A DNA stretch of 60,253 bases from Actinomycetota bacterium (GTDB lineage: Bacteria > Actinomycetota > Acidimicrobiia > Acidimicrobiales > VFJN01): positions 1-60,253 of the forward strand of contig VFJN01000129.1 in the NCBI GenBank assembly GCA_009886035.1. The letters are read 5' to 3'. Shown here piece after piece: positions 59,453 through 60,253 of the stretch. Position 1 is the first letter of the stretch. Each line of letters begins with the position of its first letter. Made by a program: the position numbers and the translations under genes. Under the pieces are notes generated by a model. It was not told where the DNA came from. It worked only from the letters and a program-made list of their open reading frames with translations, and ran no database searches.

Positions 59453-59548
59453 GGACGGCTCCCAGACTCGCAGGGGTGAGGAGGTCTTACCCTAGCGCGA
59501 GGCCACCGGGATCGCCCACCTCAAAAATCACCCTCTAGGATCAGCCTG

Positions 59549-60253
59549 GTGGCCGATTCCCCCCGCGACCCCTGGTGGCGCTCCAGCGTGGTGTATCAGG
59601 TGTACCCCCGGTCCTTCGCCGATGCCAACGGCGATGGCGTGGGCGACCTGGAAGGGATTCGCGCCCGCCTCCCCGACGTGGCCTGGCTGGGGGTCGACGC
59701 CCTTTGGTTATCGCCCTTTTACCGCTCTCCGATGCACGACTACGGCTACGACGTGGCCGACTTCTGCGATGTCGACCCACTCTTTGGCGACCTAGCCGCC
59801 TTCGACCACCTCCTGGCCGACGCCCATGCTCTGGGCCTGCGGGTGCTGGTCGATCTCGTGCCCAACCACACCTCGATCGACCACCCCTGGTTTCAGGCGG
59901 CCCGACGCAGTCGTACGGACCCGAAACGAGACTGGTACGTCTGGCATGACGGCGGGGGCCCGACGGTACCGCCCAACAACTGGCGCGGTGCCTTCATCGC
60001 CGACGGCGCCGCCTGGAGCTGGGACGAACCCACCGAGCAGTGGTACCTCCACCAGTTCCTGCCGGAACAACCCGACCTGAACTGGGCCAATCCCGCCGTG
60101 GTGGAGGCCATGCACGACGTGATGCGATTCTGGCTCGACCGGGGCGTCGACGGCTTCCGGATCGATGTCGTGCATTGCATCGGGCGCCACCCCGCCTTCC
60201 CCGACGACATCCCGCCGTGGTCGGAACTGCCGCACTGCGTCTCCAACGAGCAC
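59549..60253 (+). CDS. alpha-glucosidase/trehalose-type GH13 hydrolase, 3' end beyond the window
   Basis: The first 235 codons of a GH13 TIM-barrel enzyme, open through the right edge. SVVYQVYPRSFADANGDGVGDLEGI starts near residue 14, DLVPNHTS is region I near 110, and GFRIDVVH is region II near 203-210 with the nucleophile Asp in RxD. The text FLPEQPDLNWANP is typical of alpha-glucosidases/oligo-1,6-glucosidases. The GTG at 59549 gives the usual short N-terminus. Exact specificity needs the missing C-terminal part. Confidence 0.9.
   Translation, partial: MADSPRDPWWRSSVVYQVYPRSFADANGDGVGDLEGIRARLPDVAWLGVDALWLSPFYRSPMHDYGYDVADFCDVDPLFGDLAAFDHLLADAHALGLRVLVDLVPNHTSIDHPWFQAARRSRTDPKRDWYVWHDGGGPTVPPNNWRGAFIADGAAWSWDEPTEQWYLHQFLPEQPDLNWANPAVVEAMHDVMRFWLDRGVDGFRIDVVHCIGRHPAFPDDIPPWSELPHCVSNEH

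Overview
The window is a high-GC, densely coding chromosome segment from an actinobacterium. It carries the complete Pup-proteasome locus (arc/mpa, dop, pup, prcB, prcA, pafA, pafB, pafC), an F420-pathway FbiC fusion protein, a MarP-like protease, WS/DGAT acyltransferase and many 4-bp ATGA/GTGA gene overlaps. The gene complement and the sequence style of the unassigned proteins suggest an uncultured or environmental member of the Acidimicrobiia rather than Mycobacterium; that placement is inference. I saw no rRNA, tRNA, CRISPR array, phage or insertion sequence, and no gene-free stretch longer than 300 bases.

Region 1 (1-17.7 kb) is a lipid/sterol-type catabolic island. The plus strand carries WS/DGAT, a FadD19-like acyl-CoA synthetase and an aldehyde dehydrogenase. 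The minus strand carries an alpha/beta hydrolase, alpha-methylacyl-CoA racemase (Mcr-like), a FadE26-like and a FadE27-like acyl-CoA dehydrogenase, then a Liv-type ABC importer whose two permeases are fused into one 711-aa protein. Two exact matches to the KstR operator consensus TnnAACnnGTTnnA (70-83 and 13915-13928) each sit just upstream of an acyl-CoA dehydrogenase start. Together these match the enzymes that activate and racemise the C26 side-chain acid of cholesterol and carry out its first dehydrogenation. A large inverted repeat at 6160-6198 separates the two converging units.

Region 2 (16-30 kb) is mixed metabolism and housekeeping: a beta-lactamase-fold hydrolase, an Rrf2 regulator, an enoyl-CoA hydratase, Nudix and GNAT proteins, a DUF4193-like acidic zinc protein, a double-domain ThyX-like protein whose signature motif is divided between its two halves, an M20 amidohydrolase, an MDR oxidoreductase, a lone diacylglycerol-kinase C-terminal-type protein and the HelY helicase.

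Region 3 (29-42 kb) is the Tat translocase (tatC, tatA/B-like), signal peptidase I, pafC-pafB, DUF3866, pafA, prcA-prcB, pup (ending directly in Gly-Gly-Glu), dop and arc. It is transcribed on the minus strand and is interrupted only by a glycerophosphodiesterase gene.

Region 4 (42-50 kb) holds a ferredoxin, a double MgtE-domain transporter, a MarP-like membrane protease, and an overlapping tRNA T-arm modification group: TrmI (m1A58), a TtuA-type 2-thiouridine synthetase and a ThiS/MoaD-like sulfur carrier. Small membrane proteins, a Lon-N-domain protein and a two-subunit NDP-forming acyl-CoA synthetase follow.

Region 5 (50-60 kb) is on the plus strand apart from a TetR regulator and two small genes: a GH84 beta-N-acetylglucosaminidase, a transketolase-transaldolase-6-phosphogluconolactonase group, FbiC, a cysteine-rich protein, and a GH13 glucosidase cut by the right edge.
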